Shown piece after piece: positions 1 to 10,598 of a DNA stretch of 64,000 bases. The notes below the pieces were generated by a model. It made no database searches. It saw nothing but the letters and a program-made list of their open reading frames with translations, and was not told the origin of the DNA. Numbering within the stretch: position 1 is the stretch's first letter; every line of letters begins with the position of its first letter. Source of the DNA: Gnetum montanum. Its lineage: Eukaryota > Streptophyta > Gnetopsida > Gnetales > Gnetaceae. The stretch spans positions 60,592-124,591 of the forward strand of contig MNCI01033409.1 of NCBI GenBank assembly GCA_015680685.1. The letters are read 5' to 3'. A program made the position numbers and the translations under genes.

Positions 1-60
1 TTAACATAATTTATTTATAGGGGTAGTTGTTTTGGAACAATCTAGAAAGTGCAATTTAGG

Positions 61-210
61 AGGGTGTTGGAACTTAAAATAATTGAAACATAGGTATACC
101 CTAAGATTTATAGAAGTTTATAACTCAGTGCTATTTAGTAGAATTGAAGTTATGACTTAGGATTACCAAGCTAAGAGCCATACCACTAAGCTAACACCTC
201 ATTATTAGAA
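61..210 (-). repeat. tRNA-derived SINE, family S1, copy 1
   Basis: Read on the minus strand, this copy has an A-box-like segment (AGCTTAGTGGTATGGC), then a degenerate B box (ACTTCAATTCT), then the AT-rich body. It ends in the family tail, whose plus-strand form begins with TGTTGGAAC. The same layout recurs in at least nine other places in this window in both orientations, which is what defines the family. It encodes no protein. Calling it a Pol III SINE is inference from the two boxes, their spacing and the multicopy nature. Confidence 0.6.
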
Positions 211-578
211 GGTATAGTTTAGGCTAGATTTAGTACTTGGATAATGAACTATGTTTATTTTTAGACTTGTTATTGTACATATTTGTTGGTTGATACTATG
301 GCACTTTATATTTGCTTATTCAATGCAAACGATTTCATGTTTTACTTTCTATAGTTATATTTCTTACATATGGATACTTTTTGGATGAATTGGTTTTTGG
401 TTATGAAAAGATTCTAGTTTACGAATATGTAATTCTTTTTATATTTGGTTGAGTTATGATATTTTGATATCAAACTATTTTTACTTTCTTTATACAATCT
501 AGTATTGTTTTTATTTATGTGATTTTGGCAACACTTATTAACTATTTAGAAAGTCTTGTGCTCTATTTCTAATATTAT

Positions 579-634
579 TAGAACTTGAAATAAGTGAAAC
601 ATAGGTACATCTTAAGATTTATAAAACTTCTACC
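579..634 (-). repeat. SINE S1, 3' fragment
   Basis: Only the tail half of the S1 family is present, with the GAACTTGAAATAAGTGAAAC start and the TTAAGATTTATAAAAC body. It lies head to head with the complete plus-strand copy at 641-778, so the two form an imperfect inverted repeat. Confidence 0.5.
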
Positions 635-640
635 TGGTAG

Positions 641-778
641 AAATAGAGCTTAGTGGTATAGATCTTGCCTTGGTAACCCTAGGTCATAGGTTCAATTCTA
701 CTAGGTAGCACTGAGTTATATACTTCTATAAATCTTGAAATATACCTATGCTTCACTTATTTTGGGTTCCAACCTCCC
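641..778 (+). repeat. SINE S1, near-complete copy with Pol III-like boxes
   Basis: This is one of the clearest family members. An A-box-like AGCTTAGTGGTATAGATC lies near 649-666 and a B-box-like GGTTCAATTCT at 689-699, about 38 bases apart, which is tRNA-like spacing. The AT-rich body follows and the copy ends in TTTTGGGTTCCAACC. No target-site duplication could be assigned with confidence. Confidence 0.65.
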
Positions 779-919
779 CACTTCCTACCCTCCCACTACC
801 CTAATATGATCATGTGATGATTCCCATGGGTACTAGAATGTGTTATTTTATTCTATGGGTGCTATTATTAATTTTTATGTCCTATTTTTTATTATGGAAT
901 TTTCCCCATATGCTAATGA

Positions 920-1030
920 TTGTAATATAGGTATATCCCAAGATATATAACTTAGCATTACCCATCAAAATTGAATCCATGATTTTAAGTTTTTAAATCA
1001 AGAGTCTTAACACTAGGATAATGATCAAAC
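920..1030 (-). repeat. SINE S1, partial copy
   Basis: Read on the minus strand it contains the head CTAGTGTTAAGACTCTTGAT, a degenerate B box (GATTCAATTTT) and the body up to TATACCTATATTACA. The terminal GGTTCCAACA tail is lost or cut. It sits about 60 bases outside LTR element A. Confidence 0.5.
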
Positions 1031-1085
1031 TAATATTTCTTTTATCACTTTATGCACTCTATTAGTAGATAGGTAAGGTTTAAAC

Positions 1086-1090
1086 CAAGG
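1086..1090. repeat. Target-site duplication of element A, left copy (CAAGG)
   Basis: CAAGG directly precedes the first base of the left LTR and is repeated directly after the right LTR at 8342-8346. A 5-bp duplication is the size made by Ty3/gypsy integrases, so both element ends are original. Confidence 0.85.
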
Positions 1091-2083
1091 TGATGAGTGG
1101 CGAGGTACCCTTACACTCAACCATACGAAACGAGCATAGCACGCGCGATCCAGTTGAACTCCGTAGACTAAATGCCTACACGCCCCATGGAACACTTGGG
1201 GTTAATCATTCATTGTCTTCTCATACTTACTTATGTTTGTCATGGTGTATGGTTAAGTAAGTTCGAGGTATATGATTTTTATAGGTTTTAATGTTTTTCT
1301 CCTATGCTATCGAGGTGAAGGGTTGAGAAACTAACTAACTCTAACTAATGACTAAGTCTAAATTAACTAGCGTCAACATCCATTCCCACTTACTGTACAC
1401 ACCTTGAACTATGCAATCATGGCTACCAAATGTTAATCGTTACTGGGATCACCATGCGTAACACATGTGCTTGAAGTGGTTGTACTAAGGCACTTAACTA
1501 GCCTAAACGTAATGAGCATTTGTTCCTTGACTAACCGTACACATCCTTAGATGCTCATAATCAAGTCGTACTCATTTCACATTCTAGGAGTTGAGGGTAA
1601 GAGAATCTAATCGTGATGAGCATTCGATTCCTTGATTAGCCATACACATCTGTCAATGCTTGTAATCAAGTCATACTCATGTCACACTACTGCAGGGTAA
1701 TAAATAATAAGTAGGAAATAACATGCAATAAATAACAAGTAATAAATCCTATTCCATGCACTACAAGGTTTATCCACAAAGCTCATCTTTATTACCATAC
1801 ACAACTTGCGTTCAGGTACAATGTTGCTCAAATAAAGATCCATTCACTTGGGGACTCCAACTGCGGGCACATGGAAAATATTCTATCTCTGGAGGGATCA
1901 ATCTGCTAGAGTTTTCCTACTTCTAGCCTAGGAAGGAAAATAAGGGGAGTGCCGCCTCTTATTTATAGATTTGACGGTGGACCGCGATATCGCGTACGCG
2001 ACATCGTAGGGGACGACATGATATCGCGTATGTGATATTGCATGGGATGTGATATCGTAGCTCATGTGAATCGCATCTCATCA
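1091..2083 (-). repeat. 3' LTR of element A
   Basis: The LTR begins TGATGAGTGGCGAGG and ends GCATCTCATCA on the plus strand, giving TG...CA ends. It matches the right LTR at 7363-8341 along its length. The U3 part (about 1985-2060) holds repeated GATATCGCGTACGCG-type palindromic words next to the TATA region (TTATTTATAG on the plus strand). Confidence 0.9.
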
Positions 2084-2093
2084 TACCCCCATG
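2084..2093 (-). promoter_or_regulatory. Polypurine tract of element A
   Basis: Read on the minus strand this is CATGGGGGTA, immediately next to the 3' LTR. The same ten bases abut the 3' LTR in copies B, C and D, and CACGGGGGTA does so in E. This is the expected site of plus-strand priming in reverse transcription. Confidence 0.75.
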
Positions 2094-2265
2094 ACTGAAT
2101 GAAAAATTGTCCTCGAGTTCCTTACAATAATATCAAGAAGGTATGGAATTATTGAGGGGAATGGAACTAATGGGATGACATGTGAATGGATCATCATTAC
2201 AAGACTTGACAAAATTGGTGTTCATGACAACAAGGGTGAATGCCTTATTACAATGACATCAGGCC

Positions 2266-2460
2266 TTAGTTGGCAACTGAGAAAGAGAGAGAGAAAGAAG
2301 TGATGCTACTACCAATGCCAAGATTGCACCTTTGTTGTCCATCTGTAAGTGCACCATCGATCTTGCTCCTTGCATAGCTACTTTCAGTGCTAGTCCATTC
2401 CAAGTGGTTCCTCCAGATCTGGTCTGTTATTGCATGGTCGCCATCTGCACACACAACACA
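2266..2460 (-). other. Conserved small open stretch near the 3' LTR of family 1
   Basis: A 62-codon frame starting MCADGDHAITDQIW lies about 180 bases inside the 3' LTR. Related frames sit at the same place in B (about 22955-23075), C (39308-39493) and D (62760-62996), sharing the words EHLEW, SSYARSKTDG and LTDGQR in most copies. Just upstream the sequence reads TGTGTGTGCAG followed by ATGG, which looks like a 3' splice site. I do not recognise the peptide. It could be a short accessory protein, a captured host exon, or simply a conserved cis region. Confidence 0.4.
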
Positions 2461-3119
2461 ATCTTAATTAACAAGGGTAAATGAATCATCATGTAATTGA
2501 TACCTTGCTTCTGTGTAAGTCCATTGGCTGAGTTGTGGTATGGCTGATATGGATTAGGAGATATATTACTGATGACTACCAAAGGTGTAGGGGTTAGGAA
2601 GAAAATCAAAAATTTCGGGGCTAGGAGAAAATCGAAAAAATTGGGCCCCATACCCCCATGACTAATTGCGAACCTCTGGTAGCATTAGAATGGAGAAAGA
2701 AAAAGTGTAAGAAAGATAGATAAAAAGGGACAACTATAGCATCGATGAAATGGATGTCAAGATGGTAATAAACAAAAGAAAGTTAATTGCAAAAATATTA
2801 AGGAAAAGAAGTTAACGGATGCTCCAAATAGGAATGTCAGTGGGTCCTCCCCAAAGCAGGCTCATGCCCTTAATGCCCTGACAAACCCACATTCAAAGAG
2901 TCCGTAGGCTCTGGGAATGTCATTTGGAACAAGAGTTAAAGTCTTGAACACAAGAATTTACCAAGAAGAAAACAATGCATTTACCAAAATATATACACTA
3001 ATGATAAAACTGGCAATGAGGTGAACAATGGAGAGAAGGGTGGAGAGAAGAGAATGGAATGGAATCCCAAGAACAAGGTGGTGTACAGCCCCTTATGTAG
3101 TTCATGATTAATGTGACTT

Positions 3120-3260
3120 AGCAATTCTCATTCCAACTCCGGCCTTAAACCAACCACATCCAGTGACTTCGCATCAATGCATTTAGCCAAACCATCCACT
3201 TCAATAACAAGGATGCATTGCCAAAGAGCCACCACCATTCCAATGAAACAAAATAGAGAA
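3120..3260 (-). pseudogene. Decayed second conserved 3' ORF of family 1 (copy in A)
   Basis: The minus-strand sequence resembles the better preserved frames in C (39977-40270) and D (63647-63937), around the words CINAKSLDV, LRPELE and LSHINHELHKGL. In A it is broken by frameshifts and stops. The function is unknown and the product resembles no family I recognise. Confidence 0.35.
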
Positions 3261-3846
3261 TGGGAAGCAAGAAGGCCTTAGTTATAGGGAACACTTTTGG
3301 TTCCATAACCAGTGCTTGTAACCCAAGTTTTATTTCGTCTAAGGGGTGTGCTTTTAATTCTCACTTTTCTTTTCTTTTTCTTCATTTTTTTTGTTTTGTG
3401 TTTTTATGCGTGAGAACCACACCATGCAAATACTTTTTATTTTCATTGTCTCAGCTTTCGGTAGTTGGGTAACATCGAAACAGCAAGAAAACTCAAGATG
3501 AAAACATTCAAGAACCCAAGAGAATGACCAACACAAAAGCATCAAGTTCCCTTGAAGTCACACCCTTTTCAATCCTTGAGTCCTTCCTTAGTTTGAGAAA
3601 TACCCAGTCACCGATTAGTCTAAGTTCTTATTAGAAGGGGACTGTACATTTCCAAGCCGAGAGAGACCATAGAAACTGGTGGATGGATGGATGCAGTGGT
3701 CTCATTGCCTATCATATCAAAAGAAACATACCTTAGTATCAACATTGTGACTTAAAGGTAAAAAACCAAACACTAGCAATCAATATGAAAATAGTTCATA
3801 CCATCATTCTGAACACTTATTGGGTGACAAACTTACAGGGTGGATC

Positions 3847-3867
3847 ACACACACACACACACACACA
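3847..3867. repeat. (CA)n microsatellite
   Basis: A run of CA dinucleotides, followed at 3893-3975 by a short tandem repeat of the form TGTAAAACAAAAACG. The same pair of simple repeats occurs in element C (about 40884-40901 and 40926-41040). They are therefore a fixed part of the family 1 3' untranslated region, just past the gag-protease stop codon. Confidence 0.8.
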
Positions 3868-4007
3868 AAATGGAAAAAGTATAACAATGTTGTAAAACAA
3901 AAATTAGAAAAGTTAAAGAAATTTGTAAAACAAAAATGTGTAAGACAAAAACGTTGTAAAATAAAAACATGTAAAAAAATCAAAAAAGAACTAAGGGTCC
4001 CATATGA

Positions 4008-7000
4008 TCAGCATAGGTGGCCATCTCCCCCATGATTGAGTTGTAAGGGAGAGATCTGAAATAATGAGCGCCTGTTTGAATTTCTAAGAAGTGTCCAACT
4101 TCTCCCAATTGATGATCTTAGATTAAGGGATGGAAGTTGGCAACGCTCATATTCCAATGTGTCTATGCTTTCGTTATGGGCATGGGTTTCCTCAGTTCGT
4201 TCCATGCATATTAGTTTGCTCCTTCGAATAGCTGTCAACCACGGGGTGTCTACTACTGGTTGTGTGGTTGCTACATACAGGCATCTTTGTTTCAAAGTTT
4301 CAAGAGCACACCTATTACATGGAGGCATTTCCTCCATGTCATCACCCGATGAATCAATATATGTGATGCATGGAACTTTCCTCTTCTTAATCTTTCCAAA
4401 AAATTTTATCTTAGAGATTTCCAAGGAAAGATCACGGATCCCAAGGCATGCATCTACTATACTTAACCATGCCCTTCCCATTATAATTGGGAAGTCCCCT
4501 TCGTTGTTGTTCACTTCAATTACCAGAAAATTAGCTAGGTAAGACCAACCACACACTGTGGTAATGATGTCCTCCACCAATCCCAAGGGAATGGTGATGG
4601 ACTAGTCTACCAGCTCTAGTTGAATGTTGCTCTTCTTAAGTTGGGGCAAGTTCCACGTGTGATACATCTCTCCTGAAATTAAGTTGACTCTGAAACCTAA
4701 GTCAAGAAGAGCCCTATGTGGTTCATTTCTAGCAATTTGTAAATAGATTAAGGGACTCCCAAGGTCAGTTAGTTTCCTGGGAATGTGGCCTACCTTAATC
4801 CAGTCGGTTATAGTATGCGTTAACATAATCGTATGCGTTACACTCTGTTGGACTGAAGGGTTCTCCGAAGTGTTAGATGGTGGAGGAGTGTACATGGGCT
4901 CAACTGCTTGTTGTTGCGAGAATTTGTCTAGGCTTTTAGTTCTGAAGAAGGGTCTTCTCTTTTTACAGTTGTTAAAACCAATAGCAGGTTGGATATTTAC
5001 AGCTCTCGCAGTGTGACATTGCTACGGTTGAGAAGGAAGTTCCCCTTGCATTGTTGGAGCAGGAGCTGTTATGGGAACTACTTGTGGTGGAAGAGGTGCA
5101 AATGGATTAGGAGGATGGTGTGGGTATGAAGTGTCTCTCAGAGGAGAAGGAGTCCTTCTGAAGTACTCTCGAACTTGGTAGTGACGGTTGGGGGTTGTGT
5201 GACTCATAGAGTCACTTGGAGAAATCAGCTACTGCACATAATATCCATAAGGGTCAGGCTACCAGTAAGGGTACTGATGTTTTGGCGATGGAATCCCCCA
5301 TGACTGTGGGTATTGCCACCACTGATGCTGTTCGATGGGTTGTGGTGGAGTTCCACTTGGATAATACGTTAAGGTTTGGTGGAACTGCCTTGGGTTACCT
5401 TGTGGATAAGGTAACCTNNNNNNNNNNNNNNNNNNNNNNNNNNNNNNNNNNNNNNNNNNNNNNNNNNNNNNNNNNNNNNNNNNNNNNNNNNNNNNNNNNN
5501 NNNNNNNNNNNNNNNNNNNNNNNNNNNNNNNNNNNNNNNNNNNNNNNNNNNNNNNNNNNNNNNNNNNNNNNNNNNNNNNNNNNNNNNNNNNNNNNNNNNN
5601 NNNNNNNNNNNNNNNNNNNNNNNNNNNNNNNNNNNNNNNNNNNNNNNNNNNNNNNNNNNNNNNNNNNNNNNNNNNNNNNNNNNNNNNNNNNNNNNNNNNN
5701 NNNNNNNNNNNNNNNNNNNNNNNNNNNNNNNNNNNNNNNNNNNNNNNNNNNNNNNNNNNNNNNNNNNNNNNNNNNNNNNNNNNNNNNNNNNNNNNNNNNN
5801 NNNNNNNNNNNNNNNNNNNNNNNNNNNNNNNNNNNNNNNNNNNNNNNNNNNNNNNNNNNNNNNNNNNNNNNNNNNNNNNNNNNNNNNNNNNNNNNNNNNN
5901 NNNNNNNNNNNNNNNNNNNNNNNNNNNNNNNNNNNNNNNNNNNNNNNNNNNNNNNNNNNNNNNNNNNNNNNNNNNNNNNTCATATGTACCTTTCTTCTAG
6001 CCTTGGATTTGCTTACACAAATTGGACACTCTGGAGTACGTTTGATACTTTTCATTGAACAATTCTAGCATCGTACTCCACCTCCTAATGGTTTCCAATT
6101 CTAAGGACCGGTACCAACTCTTTGCTTCTTTGGTGAGTGTCCTTGGGAACAACTTAAGTTTTTGCCACTCATTTTCTATATTCTGCAAGGCACAGGCATT
6201 GTGGAATGCCTGCAAATAATTTTGTAGATCAGCATTGTATCCTCCTTCAAATCGTGGGATATTGTTCATGTCTAATCATTTGATCCGACTATCCTTCAAA
6301 TGCCTTGTGGGAATCCTTACTGCCTCCATAATGTCAAGCATACTTTGGGTTGCGAGTAGGGGCTCATCATGATCATCTCTTTCATGACGCCTGTGATGTC
6401 TGTGTTGTTTCCTACTCTCCCTATGTCCTTGCCCTTGTCCTCTCTCTCAACTTTCCCGTCAAGGTCTTTCATCTATTTTACTTTTATCCTCACCTTTATG
6501 TTCATGGTGGCTACGCCCAGATGTGGAAGGAGAGGGTGAGTGATGTGAAGAAGGGGAAGAAGAGGGGGAATCATCGCCATGACGATGTTTCTTACCTTCT
6601 CTTCGGTTGCTACGGCCTTGATCGTGGTGACGATCTAAGTGCTCATCCTTAGCATGAGTGGTTGTTCCCTCTATGAACAGTTGGTGTTCACGAGCATCAA
6701 AACCAGTGTTATGTATTGTTGATCTTAGATTCTAATACCCAACCTCCTCACCATCGTTAGGAGGGGGAACATCATTTGCTAAGGAACCCGTGATAAAGGG
6801 TTTCTCATCTCCTATTTCGCTAAGGATGTGCAGGGCTTTTCCCTTCAGAAAAGTATGTTAACTCTGCTGCCTTAAGTCCCTCATACATTGGGCATCTGTG
6901 GGATAATAATCCCTCATGTCAAAATCTTCCGCAATGTATTCAGCAAATAGTTCTTGCATGTCAATCTATGCCAAGGCACGGAAGAGCATCTTAGGGATTG

Positions 7001-7220
7001 ATCGATCTGGGGGTAACACTATGTTACCTTGCAAATCTCTCCATCGCAACTGTTTGCCTTGATGGAGGATAAAGGTGAAGTCTAGAATATACTCATCGGG
7101 ATGAGTATAGACTATCTTACATTGTTTAGGACTTGGTTGATTTCGATTATGTGTTTTATGTTTCCAACTGTCTCGTGTATGGTCCTTAGGTGGTGAGTTG
7201 CTCTTATGAGAAGAAGACAT
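4008..7220 (-). pseudogene. gag-protease polyprotein of element A (decayed)
   Basis: Start is the ATG at 7220, encoding MSSSHKSNSPPKDHTRDSW. It is followed by the conserved WRDLQGNIVLP segment, an Arg/His/Ser-rich linker, and the Ty3/gypsy capsid core (MNNIPRFEGGYNADLQNYLQ, then SWYRSLELETIRRW). After the assembly gap come a proline-rich stretch, a basic segment (KKRRPFFRTKS) and the retropepsin region. The catalytic DSG is DLG here (S to L), which should inactivate it. The frame ends at 4008 after HGGDGHLC, exactly where copy C ends. There are several in-frame stops. Gag would form the virus-like particle and the protease would mature it. No pol follows. Confidence 0.8.
5418..5979. other. 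Assembly gap (562 N)
   Basis: Unknown bases inside the gag region of element A. The homologous interval in element C (about 42480-43190) is roughly 700 bases of gag sequence, so the gap size is about right and no extra gene needs to be assumed. Confidence 0.95.
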
Positions 7221-7343
7221 TTCTATCGGTGTGCTAATTTACCGTTATATAAATTTTTTATCTTGATTAACCCGAAGGTTCATTAAGGCTCACAATGATG
7301 TGAATGATATCCTTTATGTTCTATTCGGCGTACAAACACTTAG

Positions 7344-7361
7344 TCCCCAGCAACGGCGCCA
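7344..7361 (-). promoter_or_regulatory. Primer binding site of element A (tRNA-Asp type)
   Basis: Minus-strand sequence TGGCGCCGTTGCTGGGGA, one base from the 5' LTR. It differs by one base from the PBS known for plant Athila-type elements, which is complementary to the 3' end of tRNA-Asp. B, C and E have decayed versions at the same place. Confidence 0.8.
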
Positions 7362-7362
7362 A

Positions 7363-8341
7363 TGATGAGTGGCAAGGTACCCCTACACTCAACCATACGA
7401 AACGAGCATAGCATGCATGATTTGGTTGAACTCTATAGACTAAATTTCTACACACCCCATGGAACACTTGGGGTTAATCATTCATTGTCTTCCCATACTT
7501 ACTTGTGTTTGTCATGGTGTATGGTTAAGTAAGTCCGAGGTCTATGATTTTTATAGTTTTTAATGTTTTTCTCCTATGCTATCGAGGTGAAGGGTTGAGA
7601 AACTAACTAACTCTAACTAATGACTACGTCTAAATTAATTAGCATAAACATCCATTCCCACTTACTGTACACACCCTAAACTATGCAACCGCAGCTACCA
7701 AACGCTAATCGTTACCAAGATCACCATGCATAACGCACGTGCTCAAAGTGGTTGTACTGAGGCACTTAACTAGCCTGAACGTAATGAGCATCCATTGCTT
7801 GACTAACCGTACACATCCTTAGATGCTCATAATCAATTCGTACTCATTCTACATTCTAGGAGTTGAGGGTGAGAGAATCTAATCGCGATGAACATCCGAT
7901 TCCTTGATTAGACGTACACATCTGTAAATGCTCGTAATCAAGTTGTACTCATGCTGCGCTACTGCAGGGTAATAAATAATAGGTAGGAAATAACATGTAA
8001 TAAATAATAAGTAATAAATCCTATTCCATGCATTACAAGGTTTATCCACAAATCTTGTCTTTATTGCTGTACACAACTTGCGTTCAGGTACAATGTTGCT
8101 CGAATAAAGATCCGTTCACTTGGGGACTCCTACTGTGGGCACATGGAAAATATTCTATCTCTAGAGTGATCAATCTACCAGAGTTTCCCTACTTCTAGCC
8201 TAGGATGGGAAATAAGGGGAGTGCCACCTCTTAGTTATAGATTTGGCGATAGACCGTGATATCGCGTACGCGACATCGCAGGGGACGACACGATATCGCA
8301 TGGGATGCGATATCACGACTGATGCGAATTGCATCTCATAA
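7363..8341 (-). repeat. 5' LTR of element A
   Basis: Begins TGATGAGTGGCAAGG and ends GCATCTCATAA; the last bases differ from the left LTR only by C to A. It carries the GATATC palindromes in U3 (about 8253-8315) and a damaged TATA motif (CTATAACTAAG on the minus strand). The CAAGG duplication follows directly. Confidence 0.88.
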
Positions 8342-8346
8342 CAAGG
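8342..8346. repeat. Target-site duplication of element A, right copy (CAAGG)
   Basis: Matches 1086-1090 exactly and defines the right end of element A. Confidence 0.85.
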
Positions 8347-8452
8347 AAACTTTGTACTACTATTGATAATGTTCTTTGTAACCCTTAGAATTGATGTTTT
8401 TATTCATTACTACTACTATTCATATTTTCAATGTTTATAAGTTATGGTTTTG

Positions 8453-8541
8453 TTGGTAGATAATGCTATGTTATAAATTTCTAATTAGACTATATATCTT
8501 AGGGCATACTTATATTACAAGTATTTCAGGGTTCCAACACC
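8453..8541 (+). repeat. SINE S1, 3' half
   Basis: Body and tail of the S1 family, ending in the GGGTTCCAACAC signature. The A and B box head is missing. Confidence 0.5.
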
Positions 8542-8591
8542 CAGCCATCCCCATCCCCCCTCCCCAAAAACAAAATTTTTTATCCCTTAAT

Positions 8592-8746
8592 AATGAAGTA
8601 TTAGCCTAGTGGTGAAGACTCTTAATTTGAAAGCTCAAGTCATGGATTTGAATTTGGGGGGGTGGCAATGTTGACTTATAAAGTTCTAATTGGACTATAT
8701 ATCTTGGGGAATACCTATATTACAATTATTTTGGATTCCAACACCC
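8592..8746 (+). repeat. SINE S1, full-length copy
   Basis: The head TAGCCTAGTGGTGAAGACTC, a B-box-like segment (GGATTTGAATTT), the ATATATCTTGGGG body and a GGATTCCAACAC end are all present. It is in the same orientation as, and directly after, the partial copy at 8453-8541. Confidence 0.6.
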
Positions 8747-8799
8747 ATTGTTTATCCCTTAGGTTATTTTTTTTTTTGGTGAGAGGTGGCAGGGCTATC

Positions 8800-9175
8800 A
8801 GACAACAAAAAAATATTGATAATGAGCAAGAAAAATTCATAGTACATCACATGATTGATACTATGTAGAAAACATCAAAAAATATTGAAAGAGAAATATT
8901 CGAATTTTAGATTGTCTACTTAAGTGTAAAAAAATAGGTGAAGAAAACTAATTATTAGTAGGAAGGAAGGTCCATTTTCTAACAACATTTACATCACTTT
9001 TCAACATCCATGCTTAACTTAAAATAGCAAAAGGATTTAAGATAGAGAGTTATGGCTTAATACCAATATTTATATCAAAGTAACAAAATGTAGCATATCT
9101 TCTAGAAGATCTTCACCTCATCACTTATTATTAATCTTCCATTTAGAATCTTTACTATTAGGTATAACCTTCTTA
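8800..9175 (+). repeat. Dispersed repeat G, copy 1
   Basis: An AT-rich non-coding segment with recognisable relatives at 32260-32960 and 33270-33800. Shared landmarks are ACATCAC, a TAGAAAA-ACC/ATC word, GGAAGGTCC or GGATGGTCC, and AACATTTACATCACTTT. The class of transposon is not clear. No terminal repeats were recognised. Confidence 0.45.
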
Positions 9176-9202
9176 GAGGAGGAAGGGGATATTGGGTGGC
9201 AT

Positions 9203-9262
9203 GTGTTGGAACCCTAAAATAATTATAATATAAGTATTCCCTAAGATATATAACCCATGACT
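9203..9262 (-). repeat. SINE S1, 3' fragment
   Basis: Tail (GTGTTGGAACCC) and part of the body only. Confidence 0.45.
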
Positions 9263-9383
9263 TGTGCATTTGTATTTTGGCATTCTTAATTTTTAATCTA
9301 CAACTTGTTTGGATTATGTTTTCTTTACATGATTCCCTACTAACCTAGTATTGGATGGATAATTGCAGCGGGGGAGAGAGAGA

Positions 9384-9535
9384 GTATTTGAATCCTAAAA
9401 TAATTGTAATATAAGTACACCCTAAGATATATAGTTCAATTAAAAATTTCTCACTCAACATTGTCTATGAGAATCAAACCTATTACTTGGAGCTTTCAAA
9501 TCAAGAGTCTTACCACTAGGATAACATTTCATTAT
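9384..9535 (-). repeat. SINE S1, near-complete copy
   Basis: Body and head are both present. Read on the minus strand the head is CTAGTGGTAAGACTCTTGAT, with a B-box-like GGTTTGATTCT. It lies about 45 bases from the next copy, in the same orientation. Confidence 0.55.
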
Positions 9536-9579
9536 TTTACTAACTTAGTATAAGTTAGGAGGTGTTATAATACAACGTG

Positions 9580-9722
9580 TTAGAACCTAAAAATAATTGT
9601 AATTTAGGTACAGCCCAAGATATATAGTCTAATTAGAAATTTATAACTCAACATTATCCACCAAAATCATATCAATGACTTAGAGCTTTCAAATCAAGAG
9701 TCTTACCAATAACAATAGAGTT
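9580..9722 (-). repeat. SINE S1, near-complete copy
   Basis: Contains the GTGTTAGAACC tail, the ATATATAG body and the head (GGTAAGACTCTTGATTTGAA on the minus strand). It forms a direct repeat with 9384-9535. Confidence 0.55.
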
Positions 9723-9977
9723 ATTATACATCTAACAATATAAAGACCTCTTCTTATAGCTTAATACTTGAACATGAATATCTTTTGAATCAATAAGACA
9801 TAGTTTAATTGGTTAAAGCATGTGTATTTTACTAGTACTTATCATAGGCTACAATCCAATGGAGACTACACTAAGACACATGTCATTTAGAGTTATGATA
9901 AAAACATTTATTCAAGAATTATGATGCTAAGTAGACTGCTAAACATAGAAAACTATTAACAATTCATCTACCTAGCT

Positions 9978-10456
9978 TTTCTTTTCTTAGTTAATATCTC
10001 TCATGCTTATCTCCTAGTAACACGGAATGAGTATGACTTAATTACAAGCATTTAAGTGTGACTACTTGGTAACCTAGTAGCACACCTAGGATCTACACTT
10101 GGTAATCCTAGTGGTAGTTGTGCACGAAGTCCAAGATGTGTATGAATAATCAAGGAATGGATGCTCATCGCATTTAGGCTAGTTTAGATTCTCTTACCCT
10201 TGCTCTCTTAGCTTAGATAATATTACTTTCCACTACCTTCAAGAGTAGCATTAGATTAGAAACCCATCATACACCTCACTCTTGACTAAACCATACGTGA
10301 CAAAGATAATACTAGTTTAGGTGGGAAGACAACGAACTGCAACCTAAGGCTAACTATCCAGATGCCATAACTAGTCCATCTACGAAGTTCAACCAGATCG
10401 CGCATGTGACACTCATATTCGTATGGTTGACTGTAGGGGTACCTGATCACTCATCA
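9978..10456 (+). repeat. 5' LTR of element E, truncated
   Basis: Aligns with 17366-17835 of the 3' LTR, starting at TTCTTAGTTAATATCTCTCA and ending CACTCATCA. The U3 part, including the TATA box, is missing, so this LTR can no longer start transcription. Confidence 0.75.
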
Positions 10457-10457
10457 T

Positions 10458-10475
10458 TAGCGACGTTACCAAGGA
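10458..10475 (+). promoter_or_regulatory. Decayed primer binding site of element E
   Basis: TAGCGACGTTACCAAGGA sits just after the LTR. Compared with the Athila-type tRNA-Asp PBS it carries four G-to-A changes and one C-to-A change, which fits deamination decay. Confidence 0.55.
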
Positions 10476-10598
10476 CGGTGCTAGTTATCTATATTAGTTA
10501 TATCATACAAGGTCATTGTAAAGGACTTAACAATATATCTGTTAGAAGAAAAATAATTATTAAAAGTCAAATATAAATTCACACACAACTCCACAACC

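Larger units (their letters stand above)
1091..8341 (-). mobile_element. LTR retrotransposon A (family 1, gag-protease only), complete with TSD
   Basis: Left LTR 1091-2083, polypurine tract 2084-2093, gag-protease pseudogene 4008-7220, PBS 7344-7361 and right LTR 7363-8341 give an ordinary LTR-element layout read on the minus strand, bounded by the CAAGG duplication. The coding part carries Ty3/gypsy-type gag and a retropepsin. No reverse transcriptase, RNase H or integrase motif is visible in any frame. The N run at 5418-5979 lies within gag; the equivalent part of copy C is only gag sequence of similar length, so the gap is unlikely to hide a pol gene. Stops and a mutated protease site show that it is inactive. 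Confidence 0.88.

Noticed and set aside
1985-2060. GATATC palindromes as a bacterial-type operator or origin
   Set aside because: They recur only in LTR U3 positions next to a TATA box, so an LTR promoter role is the simpler reading.
3820-4035. Lys-rich 71-codon frame in the 3' region of A
   Set aside because: Translation of the (CA)n and GTAAAACAAAAA simple repeats; no coding signal.
5216-6058. 280-codon open frame
   Set aside because: Most of it is the N run; the real bases are antisense to gag of element A.
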